64,000 nucleotides of DNA. It comes from Symbiodinium natans (taxonomy: Eukaryota; Sar; Dinophyceae; Suessiales; Symbiodiniaceae). The stretch spans positions 1-64,000 of the forward strand of contig CAJNDS010002618.1 in NCBI GenBank assembly GCA_905221605.1. Reading direction: 5' to 3'. Below are positions 1-10,884 of the stretch, in pieces. The position numbers were made by a program, and so were the translations under genes. The notes under the pieces were generated by a model, which saw only the letters and a program-made list of their open reading frames with translations, ran no database searches and was not told the origin of the DNA. Positions within the stretch are counted from its first letter, which is position 1. Each line of letters starts with the position of its first letter.

Positions 1-59
1 TTAGTAGTAGTTAGTAGTAGGTAGTAGTAGGTAGTAGTAGGTAGTAGTAGGTAGTAGTA

Positions 60-120
<61 letters not shown>
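1..120. repeat. TAG trinucleotide microsatellite
   Basis: Continuous (TAG/GTA)n, imperfect in the first 60 bases and perfect from about 62 to 120. Frames through it give only poly-Thr, poly-Tyr or poly-Val and are not genes. Confidence 0.95.
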
Positions 121-124
<4 letters not shown>

Positions 125-1495
125 ATCGTAGTAGTAGTGGGAGCAGCAGCAGCAGCGACAGCAATAGCAATAGCAGTACAGGCCCAAGCCCCCCCAGCTG
201 ACACCTTCGTAGCACCCTGGCTCGCAGCGGCGTCGGGCACCGGCAGGGCGAGCCTCTTCAAAGGCGTGGGGTGCCCTTCGATACGGAGAAGGGTGCGATT
301 TTCCTGGGTTCCCCGATGCTCCCAAAGCCTAGCTCTACCAAGCTTAGCAATTGACTCTTGAAGTTTTGGAATGTAGGGGTCGGAAAAATTACTACTAGTA
401 TTCCCTCATGGTCTCTCTCTAGTTATACTATAAAAACCCCCCAAAACCCTATTCTAGTCATGAAGGCCCCTATACTACTTTCCCAAACCGTCTGCAAGCC
501 CCGAGCATGAAGCTGCCTCCTCCACGTCTGCGGGGCCAGCAGCCGATCCCATCCGGAACATGTCGGAGGAAGCGTGCATGCTCTCGAGGTTTTACGATGC
601 TGCGCGCCCCTTTAGCTGCAACCGTGAGAACAGTAGTAAAGCTGTACCGGAATGTGAACGGTGGCTCTGACAATGGCTCAAAAGGGAGACCCCAAGTACT
701 TATAGTTCACAGCTGCGCTTTCAACAAATTCTAAATTCAAACGGAGAAATATCTGACAGCCACGGGCCGGAGGCCAAGCGTCCCCACCAGCTCAAAGCAA
801 CTCAGACTCATGTTATCACTGCAGCAGCTGTGCTCTGAAGCTTCACTCCCCCTGAACACCAACACCTACCCACAGGAAAGGTCCCGCCCCTCAACCCTTA
901 GTGGCTTAGGGGGTAGGGAAGCCCTAAACGCCAAAAAACCCAAGAACACCTCACGCCCTCAACCCCAGCTAGCTAACATCCTGAAACATCCTGAAACCCA
1001 AACCTCAAACCCCAAACCCCAAACCCAACCGAACCTGAAGAAGCGAGCCCCCCGCTCCACGCAGCAGCCCGGCCAGGAGTACCGGCCTAGGGAGCCGTCG
1101 CCTAGAAAGTCCTACAGAAGCCAGGGTTTTGGTTTAGGGTTTAGGGTTTAGGGTTCAGGGTCTAGGGGAATTTTCCTTCGGAAGCAGCCTTTTTCCGGAA
1201 TCCTGTCGGTGAAGCTCAATTTGGCCGGCCGAGTCCCGAAACCATCCAAAAACACCCTGAACCCTCAACGCAAAGCCCCTGAACTTGCCCTGAACCCTAA
1301 ACCCTGAAAGCCCCCTCAACGCCCGAAACCTGAAATTCCCCACAAAAAACTTCCTCACTTCATGTAACTTCAGAGTCCCAGCGGATGTTGGGTTCTTGCG
1401 CTTGGGCTTCGTGGCTTCGGAATTGGGGGGCTTCTTTCTTTGGTGCCTTGTTGCGTCTTGCGCCGCCCGACCCTTTCGCAAAGGAGGGACTGTCA
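121..1495. other. Non-coding, telomere-like tracts
   Basis: No supported gene. Short degenerate CCCTAAA/TTTAGGG tracts occur near 890-1040, 1125-1160 and 1255-1300. The open frames are low in complexity and follow these tracts. Confidence 0.5.
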
Positions 1496-1850
1496 TGACT
1501 GAGGTTCTGAAGTTTCATTCCATGCGAATGCGTTCCCATCTGGAAAATGCCATCAACACATCACCATCAGACATGCTGCCCAAGCTCAGTCTCGCACTCG
1601 CCGCCGGCTGCGTCTCCCTCAGCCTTGAGCTTGCGCCCAGACAGATGGTACCTGCGGTTGTGTTTTTGTAGAATTTGCATCGCTTGTCACCAAGTGTAGA
1701 GCCTTTTCAAGTGTCACCTCGCTGTTGCGGTGCAAGGTGCAAACGCACAGGGTGCACGACTTCAGCACCCACATCCCAGAAAAACGTGCCGAAGTGGAGG
1801 TGCTCCTGATCACCACTCTGTGCCGCTGAATCATGACGGCAGTTTTTGTG
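1496..1850. other. Possible exon, strand unresolved
   Basis: Both strands stay open here. On the minus strand a segment near 1768-1690 reads with a CxxCxC cluster followed by an acidic helix-like stretch and ends at a GTGACA donor-like site. On the plus strand 1496-1671 also gives an open frame from an ATG. I could not choose between them and recognise neither. Confidence 0.2.
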
Positions 1851-1924
1851 ACCCATATCCTTGCACACAGGGTTTCAACTTCTCTGCAAGACTCTAATCC
1901 CCTCCCCCTAATCTTAAACGCCCT

Positions 1925-1995
1925 CTACCCCCCAATAGTAAATGCCCCCATTATGGTTACATTATAGTATATGGGGCGTATTACTTTTACGGGGA
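1925..1995. mobile_element. Foldback (MITE-like) sequence, degenerate
   Basis: The left half (CCCCAATAGTAAATGCCCC) is roughly the reverse complement of the right half (GGGGCGTATTACTTTTACGGGG). It resembles the other G-run foldbacks of the window in size and style, but with too many mismatches to assign it to a family. Confidence 0.35.
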
Positions 1996-2439
1996 GGGGA
2001 TTATCTGGCCGACTTCACTCTCACGCCTCCTCGAGGTCGTCCGCATTCAGGAGTCGAGGCCACATCTGTTCCACTCCAAACCTGGGTTCTCGGGCTCGGA
2101 AGCTGGGAGAACAACTTTCAGCCCGGAAAAGTCCTCAAACCAACACCCTGTGAGTTCAGCCCAGAACCGTCGCTCCGGATTTTGTAGGACATCCATCTGG
2201 GCTGCGGGAAGGACGACCTGGACAGGCAGCCGTGCACGCGATCCGGCTGAGAATTTGCCACGGCCTGGCGATAGTGCTCGGCGCGACAGATGTGCGGCTT
2301 GTCATACCTCGTGTCTGCACACGGTCTGTTAACCAAGGAGAACTGCATGGGCCTAAGCCATAGAGCAACCTGCTTGCTAAGTGGAGGATAATTGGCCTTC
2401 TCTTGTAAGCCCCAACGATTATGGTGTCCATCACGCAAA

Positions 2440-2592
2440 TATGTACATCAATACATATATATATATATATATACATAATCACACATATATATATATACAC
2501 GAATATCTAAATATACATATATAGATGGATAGATAGATAGATAGATAGAAAGCTAGATAGATAGGTAGATAGATAGGTAGATAGATAGAGGG
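2440..2592. repeat. AT and GATA microsatellites
   Basis: Alternating TA/CA-type runs from about 2452 to 2520 are followed by (GATA/TAGA)n from about 2521 to 2590. Confidence 0.9.
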
Positions 2593-4970
2593 GTTTCCCC
2601 AAACACGGGTACCCAAATTTGCGGACCCGAAATTACAACATTCAACAAAACCTTGCCGCCTGGTTGGTTCCCCTCAGACCTAAACCCTACACCGCTCTGA
2701 GTCCGGAACCAGAACGCAAAGCAAGGCCCCCAGACGCCACCTAGTTGTCCGTCTCTACTTTGCTGGGTTTTCGTTGTGGGCTTTACACCTCTAAAATCCC
2801 TCAAGCCACCCTAAATCCTAAATCCTAAATCCTAAACCCTGAGGCAGCAGCCAAAGCAGCTGCGGCACCAATGACAGGCCAGCGACGCATCGCGCAGGTG
2901 GGAGCTTGAGGCCGTACCTGTAAGTAGGGTTTTAGGGTTTAGAGTTTAAGGCTTGAGGGTTTGAGGGTTTAGGATTTAGGGTTTGGGTGTTTGGGGTTTC
3001 GGAAGAAGGTCCTACTCCAGCAAACTGGGCCATACCCTGTGACTAGGGGATATAACCTGCAAGTTTTGCAGGTTTGGGGGCGCGGGAATACTGAAGCCTC
3101 CTAGCACGAAACATGGCCTTTTTGAGGGATGCGATTCGTACATTCGTACTCTAGGAGGTGGGGATTACGCATCATCTACAAGGGGCTTAAGACCGGATTC
3201 CACAGCTCGCAGGGATTGAAGCTGGCCAAGCGCCCTTGCTCAGACGAAGCCCCCCCTGTTGTGCCCCAAACCCGAAACGGACGGAGCCTCAACTGCATCC
3301 GCCGGGCCTCAGGAGTTCGGAGCATGGCGAGTATAGGCAGGACTTGCCTAAACCCCGAAAACTTAGGTGCAACTCAATGCTCAGAGTTCCTGCCTCTTCC
3401 TGGCTAGTCGTGCCACTGATGCTCGGCCCCAGGCATATCCTAGAGTTGTCAGGGATTGCATGCCAATGTACTTGATGGCTGGATCCGTATCCATAGCGGC
3501 GACCTCAAGGTCGGGACTATTCTGAGACCCTGCAAAGCTTCAGCCGTGCTGAGTTCTTCACAGCTTGAGCGATCTCCACCTCCCGGACGAAGATCCAGTC
3601 ATGCTGTACCTGCAATAGCATAGCCGTTGCACAGCAAGAAGAAGAACAAATAACCACAAGAACAAGAATAGCCACTAAACATAGCAGTACCAATGGGAAC
3701 GACCATAATACTAACAATGACAGTCAGCAGTAACACTTACAATAGCAATTGCGATAGCCATTGCAATAGCAGTTGCAGCAACAAAACTACTAACAGCCGC
3801 AATTGCAATTGCAATTGCAATTGCAATGACAATGCGCAAAAGGCAATGCAAATACATTGTTCTTGTTCTCATCATGTCCTTACGTTGTTACTTTGTCTTT
3901 GTACTGAAAGAGGTACTCAAGAAACGGGCACCCAAAATTTCTAGGAAATTTCTTAAGCGGTGATGTTTGTCCCCCCTGAAGCGATGCACCACAAGCACGT
4001 ACTCGGTCTTCACCTCTGCCAGCCCTGCAGCCAGGGCCAAGCCGTACCTCAATCATCGTTACGAGCTATATAGGCTCTAATGATAGTACGGGCTATAGGG
4101 TTGTGTTGGGGCTAGCAGTTATAGGCTCTAACTCTGCACAGAAACAGCGGGAGAGACAGAGTTCGACTCGACCCAGCTTGCTGGCAGGCGCACCCATGGC
4201 AGCTCTCCAGCCTGTGCACTGATTAGGCTTCCAGGAGCTTAGGGTTTAAGGGTTTAAGGTTTATAGGGTTTAGGCTTTCAGGAGCTTAGGAGTTTGTAGG
4301 GGCTTGGGCTTGGGGCCGCCCTACAACCACGCAATGGCGAAAGCGCCCACGCGTGGAGAGGAACTGCACCCTCCGCACACAAGAGGTCCCTCAAGGCCGG
4401 CCCGCGTTCGCGCCTGGCCTCGAAGTGGCCTGGCCTTTTGCACTCCTCTTATTCCTCCATTCCTCTCCGGTACGTCCCGCTTCCTCTCTTTCAACTCGGG
4501 CTCTTTCACTCTTTAGGGTTTAGGGTTTAGGGGTTTAGGGCTCCTGTTTCAGATGTTGTATAATTCACCTCAACGCCCGATACCTTTTGCTTGCAGGTGC
4601 AGCGTGCTTCAGCGTAGAATAATGAATGAGGCCCGCAATGGAACAACTACTGTACTGTATTCCCTGTGACAAGGTCCGAGACTTTTCCAAGCCTGAGGAT
4701 TCTGCAGGGTCCCAGATCGCCCCGCAAACACAACTCCTGGCATCACGAGGCTTGGGACAAGGAGGGATGGAAGTGCTCAGCAGAGGTGACTCTGGCAGCG
4801 ACGCACACCCGACATGCTCTCCTACGCCTGGCAAATCGTATGAATAAGACGAGGGGATGCTCGGAGTCAGACGTGGGGAGTGCCGCGCAGCAACTCTGAG
4901 TAGTGCCGTGCTGAGCTGTCGAACCTTTGGAGCGCGTGAGCATAAACATAAACCCTTCACCGTAGAACCC
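2593..4970. other. Intergenic, no supported gene
   Basis: Holds decayed telomere-like tracts (2810-2840, 2930-3000, 4235-4280, 4510-4540) and an AATTGC-type tandem run at about 3740-3835. The remaining open frames lack codon bias or recognisable domains. Confidence 0.5.
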
Positions 4971-4978
4971 TAAACCCT

Positions 4979-5581
4979 AGTTTAGGTTTTCTGTAGGGCG
5001 CAGCACTGAGACTTGCTGGTCCTCGGCAGCGGCCAGGAAGCCCTCGTAGGCCTGGACGTCGAAAGTAGCTTACCATATATAAGGGGGGTCTTTCTCTGAA
5101 ACTGTGAGCTGGAGTATTTCTTGGCACAACAGACCAGAAGCCGGGTGGGGGCCTCCTTCTCGCAGAGCTGCTTTCTTCCATCCGGAGGCTTGAACCCATC
5201 GCACACCTGCGAGGCGCGGAACTGAGGTCGCAGCGTAGGTCGAGGCTCTCAGTTTGAAAGCTGAGATTCCGGGCCAGCAGTCTTGGACACGTCTCCAGCT
5301 GAAGCAGATTATTCTGAAAGGACGCGAAGAGAGTCCTGGAAGAGCGGTGCAGGGTTTGGGGTCAAGGATTTTTAGGCTTGAGGTTTCGCGCTGCGCTGGA
5401 GCTCTGCGGGCGTCGCCCTAATGCTTCGAGCAATCGTCCTCAACAGCACCGGCGATGGGTGAGATGGAATCGGAGAGGTCGTCACCAGGATGGTGAGCCG
5501 ATCGTTCTGACCGGGTACACCTGTCGCTCTTAAGGGCATGATCCTGAGGTATTCTTGAGAAAAGGCAGGTCCGTCAACGTA
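4979..5581 (-). CDS. Gene fragment with TSP...SHPS and CDG motifs (conserved dinoflagellate-type family)
   Basis: At least three exon-like segments lie in order on the minus strand. The first (5581 to about 5395, after a CAG acceptor) contains ILVTTSPIPSHPSPVLL. The second starts at about 5217 after a CGCAG acceptor and reads VCDGFKPPDGRKQL. The last (about 5066-4979) reads TFDVQAYEGFLAAAEDQ and runs to a stop inside telomere-like sequence, so a donor shortly before that stop is likely. From memory, the order 'TSP-x-P-x-HPS' then 'CDG(F/Y)K' then a Tyr-rich helix matches a group of unnamed dinoflagellate proteins, possibly with a glycosyltransferase-like fold; I cannot confirm that here. The C-terminal part was not found, so the copy may be truncated or continue to the left. 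The exon joins are not certain: the second and third segments are in different frames and need an intron of roughly 85-90 bases. Confidence 0.45.
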
Positions 5582-5599
5582 CTGTATACATGGAAACCT

Positions 5600-7620
5600 T
5601 ATTCTTGAGTTGCTACATATCCATACATGTATATATACATACGCTACAGGAACTGAAGCGAAGCTGCTCGACAGCAACCCAAGATGTTGCAACTACTAGC
5701 AGGCACAATGATGTATCCGATGCAACTACCCCAAACCCGAAACCCTAAATTCTAAACTGGCGAAAGCACCGCTGGCCATATACATGGGATTACATGGGTG
5801 CTCGAGCCTCCCGGACAAAACCCCGCCCTTGCGCGTGGCGAATCTACGGTGTCTGGGAGGTAAAAGCGTCCTGGGACAACCCCTGCGGGGACAAACCTCT
5901 GGAGACCTGAGGCGCGTTTCCAGAACTGGGCGTTTTGAGATCTGGCGCAAGCAGGGCCGGTCGAAGCCTCTGCGCACCCCCTGGCCTTTGCAGAGGAGCT
6001 TTTCAGATGCCAGATCTCCTGGGGTAGAACCCTGAACCCTAGAATAAGAGAACAGTTCGAGCGGGCGGTGCAGCTACTAAGCTATGCGAGCGCGCGATAG
6101 GGAACGCCCTTAAAGCTCAAGAAAAGGCGCACTGACACGCACCCTACACCCTAAACCCTAACCCTACACCCACCCCAGCCCCCCCCCCCCCCCCCCCCCC
6201 CCGCGCCAGCCTTACGGCAGCCGCAAGGCTTGCTGGCACCTTAAAAGCCTAGCTATCCTACATGGCTACGTCCTGGTTGTTGCCCAAGTTTATGAAGAGT
6301 CAACCCTAAACCCTGAACATCTTTTGTTCCATGCGAGGTCTGATTGGCAGGGCTCTCTGAGCTCCTGCATGCCAGGAAGGGATTTACAACCACAAGGTCT
6401 TGGAAACATACTCTAAGCCTAGACCTTACAAACCCCAAACCTTCAACCGAAAACCCACTGGGATGTCCTTCAGTTTTCTGAGATCTTCAGCATGGACCGT
6501 CCGTGTGTGACAAACCACGAGTTGCTTAGGGGCTTAGGGTTTCTACACTCTCATCCCACCATGCTGTCTTGTCTCTTCTTCTAGGCGCAGGGTTTCACTT
6601 CCAGGCTAGTTATGAGTTGGTTGAATTTGCAAGTCACATGACATGTCACGGAAAGTCCGCTGGGTCTTGAGTTAACCACCCATGGCCGCAAGACGCAAGA
6701 TGCCAGGTCCAAAGGGAAGTTTCGAGAGGCCTTCGCTGTCTCGGCTTTCCTGCGACCAAATCACCTAAACCCGTCATGGCCTCGAGCGCAGCTGTCTGCG
6801 AAGCTGCAGAAGCGGAAAAGAGGTAAATGGACTGGAATGTGGACAAAAGAATTGGGCCATCACATCAAGTGGGTGTTTGTAGGACGTCTGAGCCTGTGAG
6901 AATCAGACACGAGTCATTTATCAAATTCGTCCGTCGTTGGATCTGCATCTGCTATCCGTTCGGGCTCCTGCCAGACTCGATGTGAAACTGCATCGGATGT
7001 GAGAGACCCTGAAAAACTTGACATGATTTCTCATGACACTTGTCAGTCGAGTGGGCTGCAAGGGTGACAAAACCATTGCCAGCTCCACAGGTCTTCAAAC
7101 GCGCAACTCGCCTGCAACGCCCAGGGCCTCTGCGATTTCAGGTGCCCCAGGTGTGTATGTGTGCGGAAATGCTGCACGGAGCAGCAACTCACACTAGGTG
7201 CAGGTTGGCTTCAAATCTATGGCTACGGTTTCCCCAAACTGCCAAGTTCGAGCCCTGCTCAGTTACGGGCCCGCCTCAGCAGCTCAGGATAGACTCAACT
7301 GGGACTCAACTGTCTGTCGCCCTTGCTGATATTGATAGTCCACAAGGCTGTTTGAGACAACAGCATCGGATGCTCTGCAGGTTCATACAAGGCCACTTAG
7401 CCACTACCGAACACTGCCACTACCAGCAACGAAAGCACTAAACAGCGCTTGTTGGCCATCATACGCAAGGGCGAGAAAATGCCATCCATCGAAGCGTGCA
7501 GAGGTCCATGCAAGAGTGTCTGGCGCGCCAAGAAACAACAGTTCGGCTGAACTTCGACACCTAATCCGAACAGCCCGCTTTGTGAATTTCGTATAACCCA
7601 TATAGCAAGGACATCCTGCA
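5600..7620. other. Intergenic, no supported gene
   Basis: Contains CCCTAAA tracts (5725-5755, 6140-6175), a pure C run at about 6180-6202 and otherwise unique sequence. A minus-strand frame at 6846-6646 is open but unrecognised and weak. Confidence 0.45.
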
Positions 7621-7627
7621 CGCCGCT

Positions 7628-8250
7628 TTGACGTTGAGACGCGACTCTTGCTTGAACCTCCACCTCGAACTCTCAAAGGATGATCCAAAGGTCCCACTTG
7701 ATTCCTGTAAAGAAAGGAGTCTTCTAAAAAGGACCGGTGACAGCCTGCGTCCTGCAAACATGGCAGCGCCAGAATGCCCAAAGGCTTTCCAGGAACGTCA
7801 TCCAAGACAGTGCGCATTCTCCAAACGCGCGAGCAGCTACCAAGGCAAAGCACAGCCTGCTTTCCGGACTCTTGCCGCGTGAGTGGGCAAGAATTCTCGG
7901 ACCTGGCGACATGCAAAAAGGATCAAAAGGCAATGCCGCAGTCGCCCCTCGAGCTTGAAAATATAATAAGCATGTGAGTGATATGATTCGCGACCTGTTG
8001 TACCGACATTGTCTCGCCAAACCTTCCACGAGATCTTGTTCGAGGAAGTCCTGTACAAAAGAGCGTGGCTAGAGCGTGCTCTAGCGACAGATAGGAAGCT
8101 GCACATGGGCAGATGTGGGCAGGACCTCTCAAAAGTGGCGCCCACGACTGTGCCGAGGGAATCGCTGAGACGCATCCCATCTAAACGAGTCAGAAGAGTC
8201 ATAACCCCAGAACTTCAACGACACCCTCTTCTCTGCAAGGCCTTGTAGAG
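7628..8250 (+). other. Open frames of unknown status upstream of the membrane exon
   Basis: Two plus-strand frames (7628-7882, and about 8009-8248 from a non-ATG codon) have mixed charged composition and stop codons at the ends. The second reads TFHEILFEEVLYKRAWLERA. They lie just upstream of the plus-strand membrane exon at 8460 and could belong to the same gene, but no splice model joins them and no domain is recognised. Confidence 0.2.
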
Positions 8251-8459
8251 ACCTCTGGTTGGGCGCTGCTTTAAGGTGAAAGCTCCACCATCACCAGCAT
8301 GCGAAGACTGGAGTTGAGCTGACTCCAATCTCTGCTCGTCGCAAAAGCAGCATGGGAAATACAGAGGCCTATTTAATTACAATCCGAATTCTATGCCACT
8401 ACGCTCCGGTATGAATGAATGCTCTGAGCGATGCTCTACTGACGCCCTCTTTCGTTCTA

Positions 8460-8696
8460 CAGTTGGCCGCGCTGCCCGTAGTACTTACAATGTGTTTCAA
8501 GCGCATGCTCTTGCCGGATCTCTTCGCTCATCAAGCTGCCGCGCCCTGGGCGGTAGCACGGTTCACATCTCGAAGGCAAGTTCTGGTCTGGGTCGGAATA
8601 CTTGCTGATGCTTTTCTCTTCTTGGTTCCTTTGAACATATACTATCGTACCTCCCAGAACCCCGGCTTTAACTATTTCTGGCCCCTATATTGTTAG
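8460..8696 (+). CDS. Terminal exon of a membrane protein (unknown family)
   Basis: The segment follows a pyrimidine-rich acceptor (ctttcgttctacag) and stays open to TAG at 8694-8696. It encodes two hydrophobic stretches, LAALPVVLTMCF near the start and VLVWVGILADAFLFLVPL further on, with a basic loop (FTSRRQ) between them and an aromatic tail ending NYFWPLYC. The opposite strand is full of stops here, so this is not a shadow. It is the only well-supported coding segment on the plus strand, and its stop lies about 60 bases from the stop of the minus-strand CCCH gene, so the two are convergent. Upstream exons were not identified and I cannot name the family. Confidence 0.45.
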   Translation, partial: QLAALPVVLTMCFKRMLLPDLFAHQAAAPWAVARFTSRRQVLVWVGILADAFLFLVPLNIYYRTSQNPGFNYFWPLYC

Positions 8697-8756
8697 GTCA
8701 CCTCCATCCTGCACAGCACCAGTGCCCTGAAGAACGTGACAGTGGGGGGCCCAGCC

Positions 8757-9845
8757 TCACAAGTGGATGACCTTGGTGCATGCGTTGCGGCTCCATCGGC
8801 AAAGGTGGCAATTTGGGCAGTTGGTGCCGTCCTTGCAGCCTGCAGACTTGGGAACCGCTGGCTTCTTCTGTGAAAAAGTACGAAGGGTTTTTAGAGCTTA
8901 GATGAGCTTAGGGATGTTAAGGGTTCAAGGTTCTACAGGAGCTGCGCCTGGGAACATCCTAAGCTCCACTTGTTCATAGGCCCAAATCCCACGTTAGAAC
9001 AAGATGGCACCACTCTTTGTTGATGTCTTCATGGCTTGACTCTCCTTTTCTCTTGGGGAGGGCGGGGATGAAACCCCAATCCCTAAAGGTCCCTAAACCC
9101 ACACCTTGGGGATGGCGTCTCACTGGTGCTGCTGGTGCTTTAGGGTTTAGGGTTTAGGGTTTTAGGGTTTTAGGGTTTAGGGTTTAGGGTTTAGGGTTTA
9201 GGGTTTAGGGTTTAGGGTTTAGGGTTTAGGGTTTAGGGTTTAGGGTTTAGGGTTTAGTGGTTAGCGTTTAGGGTTTAGGGTCTTAGGGTTTAGGGTTTAG
9301 GGTTTAGGGTTTAGGGTTTAGGGTTTAGGGTTTAGGGTTTAGGGTTTAGGGTTTAGGGTTTAGGGTTTAGGGTTTAGGGTTTAGGGTTTAGGGTTTAGGG
9401 TTTAGGGTTTAGGGTTTAGGGTTTAGGGTTTAGGGTTTAGGGTTTAGGGTTTAGGGTTTAGGGTTTAGGGTTTGGCTTCTTGGGTTTTAGGTGTTCAGGT
9501 TGTCGAAAAGCATTCTTGTTCTTGGCGTTACGGAAAGCCCTTGGGCGGCACCAAAGGCTCGACTCCCTAAGCACGCTGAGGGGCGCCTGCCCTCAGCCTT
9601 TTGCAGGATCAACTGAAGTGCGAATCCTCCTCTCACTAATCCCTAAACCTGGGATGTTCGCCCTCCCCCTAGAATTGCTAGCAGTCCTTAATCAGGATTA
9701 TAATTGGGGGCACGAAAATCCGGGGGGAACATCCCAACCCAAAAACCCTAAACCCTAAACCGAAAAGCCCAAATAAAACCCAAGCCCCAACCAGGCCCAA
9801 AGTGGCCTTTGGCCTTGCCGATGTACTTGCAGGCCTGGGCGCAGC
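8757..9845 (-). CDS. CCCH zinc-finger protein, C-terminal exons
   Basis: Two exons encode one CCCH finger and the C-terminus. Exon 9845-9807 reads CAQACKYIGKAK and ends AAA-G before a GC donor. Exon 8839-8757 follows CTGCAG and reads GCKDGTNCPNCHLCRW, ending in TGA. Joined in phase they give C-x3-C-x8-C-x5-C-x3-H, the spacing of the tristetraprolin/CPSF30 type of RNA-binding CCCH finger, with an extra Cys after the His. The intron (9806-8840, 967 bases) is GC-AG and contains both a long TTTAGGG array and a foldback element. Expected role from the family: RNA binding in post-transcriptional control, which is prominent in dinoflagellates. The N-terminal part lies further right and was not resolved. 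Two sister units follow at 10.9-12.1 kb on the same strand; whether the three are separate genes or fingers of one gene is open. Confidence 0.8.
9139..9473. repeat. Interstitial telomeric array (TTTAGGG)n
   Basis: About 335 bases of nearly perfect TTTAGGG heptamers with only a few variants (TTTTAGGG near 9160-9175, TTAGTGG and TTAGCG near 9255). It reads G-rich on the plus strand, is the longest such array in the window, and sits inside the GC-AG intron of the CCCH gene. Confidence 0.97.
9650..9736. mobile_element. Foldback element, family A copy 1
   Basis: Bounded by TGGGATGTTCGCCC on the left and GGGGGGAACATCCCA on the right, which are inverted repeats. The interior GCAGTCCTTAATCAGGATTA matches the interiors of the copies at 17.8 kb and 30.5 kb. 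It lies in the CCCH-gene intron. Confidence 0.7.
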
Positions 9846-9879
9846 CTCAGTCAACAGGTCTCTAGGGTTTAGGGCTTAA

Positions 9880-9950
9880 GCGCTTTTAGGGCTTTTTAGG
9901 GCTTTTTAGGGCTTTTTAGGGCTTTTTATGGCTTTTAGGGCTCTTGAAGG
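9880..9950. repeat. 12-base tandem repeat GGGCTTTTTA
   Basis: About five tandem copies of an AGGGCTTTTT-type unit, apparently derived from the telomere-like motif. Confidence 0.7.
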
Positions 9951-10039
9951 CTGTTGAAGGCCTTGTAGGGGGGCCTTTCGGATCTTAGGGTTTCAGATGC
10001 CAGGGGCTTTGGGGTGGGTTTGTACAACAGATATGCATG

Positions 10040-10046
10040 CACATAT

Positions 10047-10077
<31 letters not shown>

Positions 10078-10085
10078 CATATATA
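10040..10085. repeat. TA microsatellite
   Basis: Alternating AT with ATATAC variants. Confidence 0.9.
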
Positions 10086-10299
10086 AGAAGAAGAATAGTA
10101 AAGGCAACAGTATTGGCAATCATGGGTGTGTGTGTATATATATATTTGTACATAGTTTATTGATTTGTACTTGGGGTTTCGGGGCTTTGTGGTTGAACGG
10201 GCTTGAGGATCCCGAGGGGCTCCAGGGCTTCAGCATCTTAAGGCTTCGTTTATACGGTTGCAAGGGTTTTGGAGCTCAGGGATCAGGATTGTCGGTTGT

Positions 10300-10417
10300 T
10301 TCTTCTTCTTCTTCTTCTTCTTCTTCTTCTTCTTCTTCTTCTTCTTCTTCTTCTTCTTCTTCTTCTTCTTCTTCTTCTTCTTCTTCTTCTTCTTCTTCTT
10401 CTTCTTCTTCTTCTTCT
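10300..10417. repeat. TTC (GAA) trinucleotide array
   Basis: About 39 uninterrupted TTC units. The frames give pure Phe, Ser or Leu (Arg or Glu on the other strand) and are not taken as protein. It is a long polypurine-polypyrimidine mirror tract, able in principle to form triplex DNA. Confidence 0.97.
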
Positions 10418-10495
10418 ACAGGGCTTCAGGGGCCGGGAGACCCCTCGCGCGCAGGGCGCGCCCAATCCATCCGATCTCGATGTGAGTCGGTTATT

Positions 10496-10566
10496 TCTCT
10501 CTCTCTCTCTCTCTCTCCACACGCTTGGCCCCCCTCTCCTTTCAGCTCTCTCTCTCTCTCTCTCGT
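10496..10566. repeat. CT microsatellites
   Basis: Two (CT)n runs at about 10497-10517 and 10545-10564, separated by unique sequence. Confidence 0.9.
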
Positions 10567-10699
10567 TTTTTTGGGGCGGGGGGGGCGGCAAGTAGACCCA
10601 TGTCAGGTCCTGTTTGAAGCCAGGGCGCTGTACGGATGTCCCAGGGACCCCACGGAGGAAAGGAGGCCAGGTGCCCTGGGAGGCTGTTGCTTTTCTTGC

Positions 10700-10807
10700 C
10701 CTAAACCCCAAACCCCAAACCCCAAACCCCAAACCCCAAACCCCAAACCCCAAACCCCAAACCCTAAACCCTAAACCCTAAACCCTAAACCCTAAACCCT
10801 AAACCCA
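10700..10807. repeat. Mixed CCCCAAA / CCCTAAA array
   Basis: About nine CCCCAAA units run directly into about six or seven CCCTAAA units. The change of heptamer is sharp, at about 10755-10760. Confidence 0.95.
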
Positions 10808-10884
10808 AACCCTGGTTGCATTCGACTGGGCAATCCTGGGAGAATGTTGAGCACGGATCCATCGAGTTCGGATCTAGTTCGGGT

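Noticed and set aside
1-325. Minus-strand open frames rich in Thr or Tyr
   Set aside because: They are translations of the TAG microsatellite and have no independent coding evidence.
9139-9473. True chromosome end
   Set aside because: The array is flanked on both sides by unique sequence and lies inside an intron, so it is interstitial.
10037-10774. Long open frames with poly-Ser, poly-Phe, poly-Leu or poly-Arg
   Set aside because: They are produced by the TTC array and the CCCCAAA array, whose units keep frames open by chance.
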